The notes under the pieces: model-generated
Seen by the model: the letters and a program-made list of their open reading frames with translations, nothing else
Told to the model about the DNA's origin: nothing
The model's database searches: none
Program-made: the position numbers and the translations under genes
Assembly (NCBI GenBank): GCA_028023455.1
Contig: JAQFVV010000144.1
Span: 558,001 to 622,000, forward strand
From: Epiperipatus broadwayi
Taxonomy: Eukaryota > Onychophora > Udeonychophora > Euonychophora > Peripatidae
Length of the DNA stretch: 64,000 nt
Direction of reading: 5' to 3'
In this document: one piece after another, positions 12,600-24,216 of the stretch
Layout of the letters: the number at the start of each line of letters is the position of its first letter
Position numbering within the stretch: the first letter of the stretch is position 1

Positions 12600-14180
12600 A
12601 GATATTACCAATATCAATTTAACAATCAAGTAAATAAGATTCTTCAGAATGACCTACCATGTGTTTGGTTTTTCAAACTTGTTCAAAAACAATCATCCTC
12701 TAATTTTACCATTTAATTTTCCAAGAACTATATGCATAAATAAAATATAAGCACAAATGTAATTAAATATAATCAATAAAATTTGTGTACACGGTCATAA
12801 AATTGGGATTCAGACAATGTACATGAGACAATAACTGGAATTTCCAATAAAAAATTGTCTTCATATTGTTAAAAGGAAATAACACTAATCAGCATAAAGA
12901 AATTACGTCTTTAAACCATATTTATGGAGACTCGTATTAGAGATCATAAATTAAAAATCCAAAAATATGCAATCTTGAGTTAATAATATTAATCACAAAC
13001 AAGAATAACAATAATTATCACCAATTACTAATTATATAGAACAATAACAAAAAAAAATCACTCTTGTAAAAAAATAAATGCAAATCAGTATCATTTTAGA
13101 TATTTATACACATATAAAAAAAATTTACTATTATGATGGACAATAACCACATTTATAGATTCACCTTTCTAATGAGGAGCAAGTTTTAAAAGACATAAAA
13201 TATAAAATTCTATCATAATACTTGGAAAAGCATATCTCTAGGAAAAACATAGAAAAGTATTGAACAGTCTTATAATAATATGCTTTGGTCCAAGAGTTAA
13301 AGATAAGAAATCTCGAACATATAGAGTTTTGTTTTAATATAAAATTGTAAAGATAAACTATTTTAAAGGCATAATAATATTAAAGACAATTTTCATGTGA
13401 CTGCAGTCATTATATATTATGATTTAGATTAACGGAAGCCTGAAATTGCATTTAATAAACCTTGGGTTATTACAAAAAAATGTTCCATCATGAAAATAAC
13501 ATCCCATTCTATTTAATTTAATTCCCTTCTCCATAATGGAAAAAAAACAACTTTATGAATGCAATTTCAAGCTGTTCATCAAATCATCAATAGAAACCCC
13601 AAACAAAAGTCACACTTGAGATAAAATCTATCTTAATAAATAGAATAGATTTTTTCATCCTCAGTGAGACGAGAGACAATCTTAAATTAGATAATTAAAC
13701 ACTTAAATTACAAAAGACAAATATTCTGTTGATTGACATGGTAGAAAGTATTTTTAAAATTGATTTAAATTATTACATTAAATAATAACACTAATTAATT
13801 CTTTTAATTCTAAATAAAGAAATTTTAATGTTTAATCCTCAAATTATGATACATGCTTTGGAAATTTTTATCTGTATTGATTGAAGCATTCAAAAAATTA
13901 GCAGACATTTTAAAATCTACATTTTGGAGTGCAATGGTTCCTATTGACTATTAAGGATAATGTTCCTTATTTTTTCATCTTCCAATAAAATCATATATGA
14001 TTGATTAAGCATAAATGATTACATAAGACATGCACACAGCAATGAAAAGATAATAAGATAATTCAGTTAAAATAATATATATAAAAAATATTTTATAAAA
14101 AATGCTTTTATTTAATTTGAAGTGTAATGCACTAAAAACCAAAAAATAATTTTTTTATTCAACTATAATGTGGGTTGTTT
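12600..14180. other. intronic DNA, no feature seen
   Basis: Part of NDUFB8 intron 1. AT-rich, with no coding exon or recognised element. Confidence 0.5.
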
Positions 14181-14181
14181 A

Positions 14182-14277
14182 ACTTGAAATAAAAGCATAG
14201 GGCATCTAGAAATTAATTAATTCAATCACTATTTTAAATTGATTAATTTCTGGATGCCTTATGCTTTTATTTCAAGT
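14182..14277. repeat. hairpin MITE with 40-bp arms
   Basis: The arm with ACTTGAAATAAAAGCATAGG and GCATCTAGAAATTAATT pairs with its inverted copy at 14238-14277 (about 36 of 40 positions) around an 18-bp loop. It is a compact, almost fully self-complementary element. No clear TSD. Confidence 0.6.
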
Positions 14278-14593
14278 GAAACGAAGAAAAAAAAAAATTT
14301 GTGTGTGCATTATTCCTCAAATTAATAAAAGTGTTTTTTATAAAATATTTTTCTTTACATATATTATTTTTTTGTTTATTAGTCTTCGGGTTCTTTTCAA
14401 TAGACTTTGTCACTATTCATTTTCAAATTTAAAAACTAAGAATGTAAACAAGATTGCTGTATTTCTAGTATTTGAAATGAAATTGGCATGCATTAAAAAC
14501 TGTTTACAATACTTTTTTGTTTATGAAACAGGTTTTTTTTTTTTTAAGTTTTGGTTAAACAATCAAGAGAAATTAAGTTGTATTTATATATTG

Positions 14594-14830
14594 GACTATT
14601 TCCACTATCTAATTTAAGTATTGAATGTCTTTAAAAAAATTTAACTTTATTTAAATATTCTAAATACATTCAACTGTTTGTAATACAACACAAGTTAATA
14701 CATGCACAACATTTTGACAGGTATTATTCTCATCTCTTCTTCAGGTGTTGCTGGCCTGATCAGCAACAATACTAGCATGGGATTCAAACATGGACCCTTA
14801 GATTTAACACCATTACAAGAGAAATTAAGA
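14594..14830 (-). repeat. SINE/Penelope-tail repeat, copy 1
   Basis: On the minus strand it reads a B-box-like segment (TTTGAATCCCATGCTAGTA), then a GATCAGGCCAGCAACACCTG motif, a CTGAAGA core (14744-14738), a GTTGTGCAT motif, ACAGTTGAATGTATTTAG, AAATAAAGTTAAATT, and ATTAGATAGTGGAAATAG. The same order is seen at 62680-62920, and inverted at 61797-61965. It lies in NDUFB8 intron 1. The short ORFs reported here are spurious. Confidence 0.6.
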
Positions 14831-14909
14831 TTTCATCCTTCATTTCTTTTTGTTTCTATTATAATTAACTGTAAATGCTTTTTAATGAGTCATGAAATTC
14901 AATGAAAGC

Positions 14910-15700
14910 ATATTTTTTTAAAAATATTCCACTATTTATGGTGCATTACTGAAAACTTTCTGAAACAACATCAAAATGTTTTGAAATTCTGCCCAGTAAC
15001 ACTGTTAGATTAGACAAATGGCTGGACAATCCTGAAATAATGCATTGTCATTAATATCTAAAATATGTGCAAAATTTGAAAAAAATCCATTCAATAGAAG
15101 TATATTAAAAATCAGTTACAAGAGTTGACCCAAACAAACAGTTAAATAAAAGAATTTCATAAATGAAAATATAGCAAATTCTGCTTCATATTTTGTTATA
15201 TTTAGAAAACAAAATATTAAATGTCAAATGAAATGTAAATTTAGTTTTTGAAAAAAGATATAACTATAAACTCATATACAATTCTTTCCTTAACATTTAA
15301 AAAAAAAAAAGATACTTCTCATATTTAAATGATATTTTATTTAGCAAAATTATTCATCTATAAGATATCTAGCTACCTATATAATATATAATAGTCTATT
15401 TTATTCTTAAGATATATTTGTTACATAAGGTTATGCATTCTGAAAACATAATGCACTTAATCAGAATGTTTTCACATTTTTAAAAGCAGATTTCTTCAGC
15501 CTATTCCAAAATCATTTTCTTTAAGCTTTAATAAACAAAGATAATAGATGACATTGCCAGATATCAGGATCATCAGAATAATTTCTGGCTTATCGTTTCA
15601 GGTAACTTATGCAACCACGATAATGACCAACCATAGTTGGTGCTATCGCAACAGATATTATATTGGTCAATGAAATTGCTTTTTACCTGAAAAATAGTTC
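14910..15700. other. intronic DNA, nothing recognised
   Basis: NDUFB8 intron 1, between a SINE copy and the hAT remnant. No coding signal. Confidence 0.45.
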
Positions 15701-15704
15701 AATT

Positions 15705-16353
15705 AAATTAAAAATCGATTCACTTCTGGTGTCAGTTTCTAAAGTTCTAGCAAAAAGCATCTCTTTATGCACTTCCTGATACTTGAATAAAGCAACAAAG
15801 CTTCATTACAGGATAATGTTGACTTATCCAATTGGAGAGAAAAATGTTTTTTTGCAATTGATTACACAAACAGTTTTCCACGTCATAACTCATTTCGTTG
15901 AAATGTCTTTGAACTGTATTATTGCTCAAAGGAATCTTTATAATATCTTGTGCAGGTTTGCAGAATACAGAGTTTGATACCTCTGCGATGGCCAATATAA
16001 TCAATTTCGCCCCTATGGTGTGAAGGCTTGCCAGACTTCGCAATGAGTAGGGATATGTTGTATGATGCCAATCTATCATTTTGCTTTGATGATGAAACAT
16101 ACATATTATCAATTGTAGTTCTCTTCGAAATTTTATCTTTAAGTGATTGAAAGTATGACAAATCTTTTTATTTTTTGTCAGGATGCATTCTGTTCAAGTG
16201 TTCTCCTAGTTTTGATGGTTTCATAGAGTCATTGCTAAAGACTTTTTCGCATATGAAGCATATTAGTAAATGTTTGTTTGATAATGAGGGATCAAATCCT
16301 AGCTTCAAATAGTCCAAGCTGTACTGTTTGCATTTCTTTTTTGATTCAGTCAT
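15705..16353 (-). pseudogene. hAT transposase-like gene with BED zinc finger (ZBED5/SCAND3-like), broken
   Basis: The start at 16353 reads MTESKKKCKQYSLDYLKLGF and then a BED-type zinc finger (CFICEKVFSNDSMKPSKLGE plus HLNRMHPDKK, C-x2-C ... H-x4-H). A frameshift near 16166 leads to SYFQSLKDKISKRTT and ASYNISLLIAKSGKP. Another near 16040 leads to HTIGAKLIILAIAEVSNSVF, CKPA-DII and PLSNNTVQRHFNEMS-DVE. This order is that of the N-terminal half of the ZBED5/SCAND3-type hAT transposases. Further stops follow below 15765 and the RNase H-like catalytic half is missing. It cannot encode a working protein. It lies inside NDUFB8 intron 1 on the same strand. Confidence 0.8.
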
Positions 16354-16889
16354 ATTATTATTGTAAGAAATAAAAACTTTTATTAACAAACAATTTCGAC
16401 AGCCCCTATGATAAAAAAAACAAAACAATAAAATATGTACTTACTTGAAACAGAAGATTTTTGTTCAAACTTGAATAAACTGTGCTCTCTGATTTTCTTT
16501 TTCATAGTACTGCTCCTCAATAAATAATTACATTCAAAGTTCAAATCACAAAAAGTACATGTTATATCCAATGAACCAATTTATAGTGTTTTATGAAAGC
16601 ATGACTGTACAAGAGTGATAGATTCTGTAATATCGAATATTGTCTCATCCCACAGCAAGCAAATGTGGACATGCAACGATTTTTCATGTCCGCACATGCT
16701 TTGATACATTCGATGAGACAATGCACAGACATATTTATCTTTACATGTATTCTTAAGTGGACTTTTTTAATGACACATTTTACCTTTTTGTTCACAAGTT
16801 TGGTATGTAATGTTTTTTTGAATTATTTTATTTCTTAATTAAGTCCCTATTGGAATCATAGATATTTTGAAATAACAAACAAATAGCAG

Positions 16890-17025
16890 TAGTAAGGGGA
16901 ATCAATTTTTTTAACCGTCGACCCCCAAATTTTTTTATTAAAACTATCAACTCCTAGAAAGTTCAAATCAACTCCAGGGGGTCAATATTGACCACTTTGG
17001 GAACTTTTGATCTATACTAAACTGT
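16890..17025 (-). mobile_element. probable 5' end of the hAT element
   Basis: The minus strand carries AGTTCCCAAAGTGGTCAATA, TTGACCCCCTGG and TTTGGGGGTCGACGG, resembling the ends of hAT elements of the ZBED5/SCAND3 type (TTCCCAAAGTGG near the terminus). It sits upstream of the broken transposase in the right order. No TSD or matching opposite end could be identified. Confidence 0.45.
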
Positions 17026-17429
17026 ATAAGGGACTTAATGTAATTATAAGGTTCAGCATAAAATATATATATTAGAGATCATTTATCTTTTTCACATGTA
17101 TGTAGCCTTGTGCATCAATTGTATAAGATGGATTGGATAGCTGTGGGGTGTTTGAAAATCTGAGAATAAATACATCTGTAATAATTTATATTGATAAAGA
17201 TGACAAATTTATAATCTGAGTTATCAGAAAAGAGTTAATTCAACTAGATATGTATTTTGGGGTCATTTATCTTTTTAGATATTGTTATTTATATATTTCA
17301 AAAATGTGTGAGGGAAAAAACAATTTTTAAAATATCTAAAAACAATATACATGGAGAAAAGCTCAAGTAGGAATATGATACATGTGATTATGTTTTATAA
17401 AAAAAGATGCATTAATAATAGAGTTTAAA

Positions 17430-17640
17430 GTTTATATCAGAGCTAGGAATGATACGATAATCTCTCTGCTCTAATAAATTATTAGTAATAATCATTAATA
17501 TATTTATTTAAATGCATGATGCCAAACTTGTGAATGAAGTAAGCTAAAATCCTTTGTAAATCAAATTATAGTAATTTATTTTCATGTTTACGTTCAACAA
17601 ACTTCATTTATTAAATTATTATTATTGTCTTCCTATTTAC
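17430..17640 (+). repeat. dispersed repeat, copy 1 (second at about 47815-48040)
   Basis: Shares with 47815-48040 a run of motifs in the same order: AAAGTTTATATCA, AATAAAT-ATTAGT-ATAATCATT, TATTTAT, CCAAACTTGTG-ATG-AGTAAG and GTCTT. No coding capacity; family unknown. Confidence 0.45.
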
Positions 17641-19500
17641 TAATAAGATTAACATTTAATGCTACATTTCAATGATTAAAAACATGTGAGGGATGATGTT
17701 AATATCTATTTGCATTAAATAGGTGAGCATTTTTTAAATTTACATATTATCTTAATGAATAACAGCTAATTTATTAAATACTAAATGTTTAACTGCATTA
17801 AGATCTATCTTTTGAATAATATATAAGATCAAAAGCATTAAATAATGAAGAAACGTACTTAAGTATTAATTCTGACACTAAGATTTATTATGGTAATTTC
17901 AATTATTTTAAATGCATGCGTATGAAGTATATTATGATAAAAACTTTCGTTTACATTATTTTTTTTAAAAAAAAGTACTTAAATTAAATATTGTAAAAAA
18001 TAAAGTTGGTTGACTAACTGAAACTATTGTTGATCTTAAAAATGTTTAAATTATTTTATCAATTACTCCAAAGGTCAGGTTACATTTGAAAACCAAATGG
18101 CGAATGAACAGAATAGTTCTGAACAATTGACAAAACTGAGTTGTTTACTTGATCAATTTTATTTGTAGCACTTTTTTTTTTTTTAAATAATGTAAATAAA
18201 ACAATAATTGAAATTATCACAATCAATTTTGGTGTCCGGACTAATATTTAAGTACCAAAGAAACTTCATTTTGTTGATATGTGAATTGAGTACAAACAAC
18301 CAAAAGTAAGTTTCAGTGTGTGCAATTTAAATTTATTTAAAATGATTTTGGAATAACTAAATAATATAAAACTCATTACTGGACTGCACAGATTATCCGA
18401 GTATGAGTATTAGCACAAATTATTTCTATATAGATTTTTTTACTTATAATATAGAATATATTCAAATGATACTCATTTTGAAATGATCATTATTAAATAT
18501 GTAGCATAAAGTTAGCTGTTTGACCAAAAGGCTTATTGAAGTAATATACTATTCATTTGAACTTTTTTTGTTATAATAAATATATTAGTATTACATTAAA
18601 ATACATTTGTATAGATGGCTGATAACTAAAAACAATTCACAAGTGGGAAAAATTAGACCTTAAAGCAAACTAATATTAAAACTATAAATTATTCATTAAA
18701 AATTAATAAACACATCAGTTCAAGTCTTAATCATATTATGAGAAGTAATATGATAACACACCAGAAAATTTGTGTTATTTAAAGGTATTGGACTTTCAAG
18801 ATTACTAAATTGACAATGTGACACTTGATGCAGGAGATTATACAACTGAATTTAGATATTATTGTCAAAAGTGATAAAATCTTTTTTATAAATAAAAGAA
18901 ACATTCATCATATGATTGCATAATATAAATTGGTCATGTGAATTTGATTTATATTGAATAATCTGTTCAGTTTAAATAAAAACATAACAAGTGCACGTTA
19001 GTTCACTTTTCAGGATGGATTCGGTCAAAAGAAATAATCATTTTTGCCCAGCCTAATTTATTGCAGTCATAGAGTAGCAACTATTGGTGAAATGACAAAC
19101 TTTTTATCAAAAAAGTTATGCCAGAATTGACAACAAAGATTCGGTAATCTTGACTGTTAGCGGTATTACCCAAAGATTCATCATGTCAGAAGTATTATTT
19201 ATTAGAAAGTCGAAAAAGTAGTAAATATAAAAATGTAACTGAATTGTCTGAATTAGATTTTAAAAACCATCTTTAAATATCATTAAAATAATTTGTGCAT
19301 CTATAAAATTTGTAATTTTTTAAAAATATGAATGCACAACCTATTAAGCTATATAAATAAATAATAACAGATTATATAAAACTATACACGTATAGTAAAT
19401 ACTACATGGTATACAAAATAGATGTGTACATAAATGCAAACAAATAAAAATTAAATATATATTTTAAAAAAACCAAATCAAATTATTATTGAATTAAAAT
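17641..19500. other. intronic DNA, no feature seen
   Basis: NDUFB8 intron 1 proximal to exon 1. Only AT-rich sequence; I see no exon or transposon. Confidence 0.45.
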
Positions 19501-19536
19501 AAAAATATAATTGAAAAGATTTTTTATCATACTTAC

Positions 19537-19624
19537 AAGCAAATGACGGGCAACTAGTAAAAATATGTCTACGAGAAGTTGAAAGACGAACTAAATGACT
19601 AAGGCGGAAGCTGAGAGAAGCCAT
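19537..19624 (-). CDS. NDUFB8: NDUFB8 exon 1 (coding part): mitochondrial presequence
   Basis: First coding exon of the complex I (NADH:ubiquinone oxidoreductase) 1 beta subcomplex subunit 8, an accessory subunit of the membrane arm in the mitochondrial inner membrane. The 88 nt encode 29 residues starting MASLSFRLSHLVRLSTSRRH: rich in Arg and Ser with no acidic residue, as expected of a cleavable presequence. The exon ends in a consensus donor (GTAAGT, plus-strand acttac 19531-19536) in phase 1, which joins exactly to exon 2. The start is the first ATG giving this frame. A three-codon upstream ORF (ATG TCA AGG TAA, 19645-19634) lies 10 nt before it if the leader reaches that far. Presequences diverge quickly, so identity rests on the splice phase and exon 2. 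Confidence 0.85.
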
Positions 19625-19633
19625 TTTCTTTCT

Positions 19634-19645
19634 TTACCTTGACAT
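19634..19645 (-). promoter_or_regulatory. short upstream ORF before the NDUFB8 start
   Basis: ATG TCA AGG TAA lies just upstream of the NDUFB8 initiator. It is a three-codon upstream ORF whose stop is 10 nt before the main ATG. Whether it is in the mRNA depends on the transcription start, which cannot be seen here. Confidence 0.3.
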
Positions 19646-19835
19646 TTTTGGCCGGATCAAATAAAGTTTCAAATTTTAAAATATTTTCATTAAAAAAAAA
19701 TTAAGTTATATAAATTATAAATTGTATAATTTTACAAAAATAAAATGTGTGATGCTTTTAAAAAAAAAAAAATCTTGAATTATATTTAATGCGGAATTAA
19801 CATTTATTACAATTCTGAATGTTTTATATAATCTT

Positions 19836-19841
19836 TTTATT
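19836..19841 (-). terminator. candidate polyadenylation signal for the unidentified gene
   Basis: AATAAA on the minus strand about 65 nt after the stop at 19905. A second AATAAA lies nearer, at 19894-19899. Both precede the NDUFB8 leader. They have little weight alone because the DNA is so AT-rich. Confidence 0.3.
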
Positions 19842-19904
19842 CAGTATGTTTAGTTAATTTAGAATATTCTATATTTTGATGTTTACAGTAATTTTTATTT
19901 AAAA

Positions 19905-20027
19905 TTACTGTTTTTTTTCTTTATCTGCCATAAAATCGTTAGGCCTAAAGTATGGTAATGACATAGGAGCATATTTTGTAAATGCATCGTTATGTAAATA
20001 AACTGTCTCGCCATAGGCATCCCATTT
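19905..20027 (-). CDS. probable terminal exon of an unidentified gene
   Basis: After a plausible acceptor (TTTTTGCTTATCTAAG) the minus strand is open for 40 codons: KWDAYGETVYLHNDAFTKYA, then PMSLPYFRPNDFMADKEKKQ and a stop. The next upstream in-frame stop lies only a few codons before the acceptor, as expected inside an intron. Composition is protein-like (aromatic and charged residues, few Lys/Asn homopolymers) against a background that is nearly all A and T. Two AATAAA signals follow the stop (19894-19899 and 19836-19841). The stop lies about 280 bp upstream of the NDUFB8 ATG on the same strand, so two genes may sit head to tail. I do not recognise the protein. No upstream exon was found; the next sequence is a LINE remnant. 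Confidence 0.45.
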   Translation of the reverse strand, partial: KWDAYGETVYLHNDAFTKYAPMSLPYFRPNDFMADKEKKQ

Positions 20028-20229
20028 CTTAGATAAGCAAAAATCATCATCAATTTAAAGACTATTTTATTAAATGCTAGGTCTAATGATTAGTTTTTAT
20101 GGAGGCGTTAAGATATTATTATAAGTAATAATAATAAACAGCCATTCAAAAAAGAATGGCCATTCTTTAAAAATGAGTTTTGCGATGATTACAAATCAAT
20201 GTGAAACACAAATATGTCCACATATGGAA

Positions 20230-21990
20230 CCTCCTGGTCTAATTTTCTGTTTAATTGTTATTTTACGATGTCGTTTAGTTTCATCAGCAGAAAAACAAAT
20301 ATTTCAACACCATATCTAATTGGAGCCCTCTAATGTTTTCTCTTTTCGGGTATATCTTCTCAATGGAAACCATTGACATTGCCCGTTTTAGAAGATCTTT
20401 GAGATGCTCCTTATAACATTGATCGAGCCTGCCTCTCCTACAAAATCCATGTTCAAGTTCACTGTAAAATACTCTTTTAGGAAGTCTTCCCATTATTAAT
20501 ACGTTTTACATGTCCAATCCAACGAAAATGTGATTTTATAATAGTACTTCATTCTGCAAGCAGAACACACCACTTTTACAACCTTGCCATTGTATTTGTA
20601 AACTTTTATTAAGATTTTTTTAATAAAATTTTTATAATACCTTTATATTGCACTGATAAGGCATCCAAGTTTTACATTCATATAATACATTAGGTAAAAT
20701 AATAGTTTTATATATAGCCAACTTAATTGCAGTAGTTATTTCCTAATGATGAAATACTTTATCTTTTAGCTTGTTAAAAGCATCAGCAGCACATTTCAGT
20801 CTATATTGGATATCTACATCTAAGTCCACCCTTCTATTTATAAAACTTTTAAAAGTATTTAAACTGATTTACATTTTCAAGTTGATAACCATCCAAGCTG
20901 AAAGTTGCTGAAGATTTTTCTTCCATCTGGCTGAAAGTGAACTTGAATTTTTTGAACATTAATTAATAAACCAAAATTTTTGTAAGTTGCATTTAAAATA
21001 TTAATAACTTTTTATAAATCTTCCTTTGAACTGGAAAAAATAGCACAATTATTAGCATACTGTAAATCCAGAAACTAAGAAGATAGAAGTTCTTGCTTTT
21101 AACCAATTCAAATTAAAAATTCCACCATCAAACCTATATAGTATCTTGATCCCTATCTGATTAAGCTGCCTATAAACAATTTCAAATGCCTTAGACTTTC
21201 CACCTATAGTAATAACACTTCCTCTCATGTAGAAGTTGTATAATACGAATACATTTTAGTGGATAACAAGCTAATTTTAAATAATGCCATATAACTGTCC
21301 TATTAATTGAATCAAATGTCCTGACCAAATCAATAAAAGCAATATATAAACCATTTTTTTTGTTTCTGACACTTTTTGCATTTGCCTGGCATAAAAAAAT
21401 TATATCTACAGTGCTTTTTTGATTCCCTGAAATCATATTGAGTCTTGTAACCATTCATCTATAACTGGAATCTGTTCAAGAAAATTCCTGAAAGTACTTT
21501 TACTGCAGTGGATAATGATATTCCATGATAATTACCACAATCTTGCCTACTCCTTTTTTGAAAATTGGAACAATTAAAGCATCTTTAAGATCAGATGGCA
21601 CAGCTTTATGGGTTCAGATATTTCTAAAATATTCCAATATTTTGAAACTAATATATCATAACCATATTTTACAACTATTTCATCAGGACCTACACCCTTT
21701 CCATTTTTAAGATCACAAGGAGCTGTTTTGATTTTATTAAATTGGATATCTTTGTCCAAATCTAAATGAATGAATAAAATAGATATATCATTAAAAGTCA
21801 TCATATCAATTCGTATACCACTATACAAAAGATAATCAAAATACTCTTTACACTTCTTCAAAATATCATTATTATGATATAAGAGAGGGTCATTGTTGGA
21901 TTTAATAGGATTGTGATATTGCTTTTGGGTCCATATATTGCTTTCAGTGCACCAAAAAAAGATCTAGAATGACCACGATCAGTGGATGTC
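20230..21990 (-). pseudogene. LINE ORF2 reverse transcriptase remnant
   Basis: Minus-strand fragments in order: DLKNGKGVGPDEI (near 21700), SGNQKSTVDIIFLCQ, then GLYIAFIDLVRTFDSINRT (21190-21450), LQYANNCAIF (about 21040-21070), DLDVDIQYRLKCAADAFNKL, and LPNVLYECKTW. The end has GRLPKRVFYSELEHG and GRLDQCYKEHLKDLLKRAMS (20284-20493). These are the RT palm motifs and C-terminal region of an APE-type non-LTR retrotransposon. The catalytic Asp-Asp of the YADD box is Asn-Asn, and there are many stops and frameshifts. The clade is uncertain. It lies on the same strand as NDUFB8, upstream of it. Confidence 0.8.
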
Positions 21991-22429
21991 TATGATATAA
22001 GTAATATTAGAACGTTTTTGGCATGCATTAAAAAATTGGAAGGTAGTGAAATAGCAAAAATAGTAAATGATAATTGGAAATTTATTATAAAATTAATTTA
22101 AAAATAATATTAAATTTATGAAATGTATATAATATGAAATTATAGCTAAATTTGTAAGGTTGAACACATGAAAAATTTGCATAATTAGAGGTAAATTCAT
22201 AATGAATATTGAAAAAAACGTTTTAAAAGAATATATTAGATAAAATTATATCATGAAGCAAAAAAATTATAAACATATTTATAAAATAGAAATAGTTTTG
22301 ACAATAAGGATATCTTTTTAAAAAGAATAAATTTTTGGAAACCTTTGTAAAACAAAAAAGGAAAATATAAATAAAAGATGATATTTCTATTTTGCAAAAA
22401 AAAATAGATACTTTAAAAAAGAAATGGAT

Positions 22430-24125
22430 TAAAGGAATCTAAAAAATATGAAGAGAAAATATTTAGCTTAATGGATATTGAACTGATAGAAGAAGAGAAT
22501 ATGCTTCATTAAGAAATAAAATATCTACCATATGGAAAATGCAACAATAAAGACTAATAGAAGTACAAACATTAATGAAGAAGCACAAAAATATGTAGAG
22601 GAAAATTGTATAATATGGGAACAGAGAAAATAACATCGATAGTAAATATAAGTTATGGATAGGAAGTTTAAAAAATAAAATTAATATATTTAGAATAAAA
22701 AAGTTAAAAACAAAGATAAAATTATTAGTAATGATAATAATTTTGATAATATAAACACAATAAAGAAAATTTTTAAAATAAATATCAAAAAAATGTAATT
22801 TTTACGAAATCAGATAAAGGAAATAAATTGGTTTTAATAAACAAAAAGAATATAAATATAGAAAATGAATGAAATGTTAAAAGAAAACTTTTATATAAAA
22901 GTTAAAAACAGATGTTTGGATTAATAAAAGAAATATAAAAGTTTTAATTGATTAAAAAACATTTGTATATTTAGGAAATACAGCAAAAATTTTGGAGCAC
23001 CAAAAATTTTTAAAGAAGGAATACCATTAAGACTAATAGTGAGACAATTTATATTTTGATAGAATATCTAAATGGTTAGCAAACTATATTGAAAAGTATA
23101 TTAATAAAAAAAGGAATTCTTTCATTTAAAATAATAAAGATTTGATAAAAGAAATTAAAGATAAAATAGATCAATATCATAATAAATACAACTTAACTAT
23201 GGTAAAATAGATACCTTAGCAATTTACACTAATATCAATGTTAAAAAGCCATAAAATTAACAGTTTAATAGGTATAAAAATGAAGTCGAAGTACCAATGA
23301 AACAATTGATAGAAATTATGGAAATTTGTTGTAAAGAAATAACATTAGAATTTAATGGAAATTATAAACAATATTTTAATAGGGGGATCACTAAATGGAA
23401 TGCTAAGTAATATATATATGGAAGAACTAGAAGTGTTAATGATGAATAATAAAAATGCTATAATTATTATAAAAAGATATGTTAATTACTACCTATTAAT
23501 TTTTAACAAAAGACAAATATTAAAGAATTAGACAAAAACAAAATTTACAATATAAAAAGATAATAAGTTAGCATATGTAACTATGATAATCAAATCATAT
23601 ATAAAGGGTAAATAGAAAATCTATATGTAAAAAAACTATAATAATATAACTGATATTTAAATATAAATAAAAAATAAATAGTAAATTCAAAAATATGTAG
23701 AACTCGTCTAAATAAGATTATAATAAGCAATAAATTTAATAATTAAAGAAGTTAAAAATAATGATTATCCAAAAAAGATTATAAAAAACAATATAGTTTT
23801 TAGAAGATAATAATAATAAAAATGAAAAAATAATTTTAAAAATGTATGTAATAAAATTATAGTTATAAAACTTTTAAAACATGAAGAATATAAATAAAAT
23901 TATTAATAAAATTAATAATATAATAAAATTCCAAATAGTATATATATAAAAAAAAAACTACTTAATATGTTCGATAGTAAATATATTAAAAATAGAAAAT
24001 TGTATAAATGGAGTATATAAAATTGAATGGAAACCTGTCAAGCAAATAATATCAAAAGTAATTGTGTAGATAAGACTAATTCAATTAATATAAGATTAAC
24101 CCAACACAAATATGATAAAAAATCA
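22430..24125 (+). pseudogene. Penelope-like element, 5' segment (RT to start of GIY-YIG), decayed
   Basis: Highly A-rich. It reads, with many stops, SDKGNKLVLINKKN (22810), APKIFKEGIPLRLIV (about 22993-23040), DRISKWLANYIEKYINKKRN, GGSLNGMLSNIYMEELE (about 23380-23430), KRYVNYYLLIF (23473; the RT aspartates are lost), and then C-INGVYKIEWK (about 24000) and IRLTQHKYDKK (about 24090-24120). This is the order of a Penelope-like RT followed by its C-terminal GIY-YIG endonuclease. The element is interrupted at 24125 by a LINE and resumes at 29432. Confidence 0.7.
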
Positions 24126-24216
24126 AACTTGAGCACATGCTCAGCATTACACTAAGTTGAGAAGTTTCTGCAGCTAACAAAAATTTATATCGTATTTTTC
24201 CCGGCACAATTTGCCA

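Noticed and set aside
14261-14617. 118-codon ORF as a membrane protein
   Set aside because: It starts inside a hairpin MITE and ends in the SINE/Penelope-tail repeat. Its Phe/Lys/Ile content follows from A and T runs.
16383-16795. Cys-rich ORFs upstream of the hAT gene as extra zinc fingers
   Set aside because: They do not match the family N-terminus, which starts cleanly at 16353, and they overlap each other in different frames.
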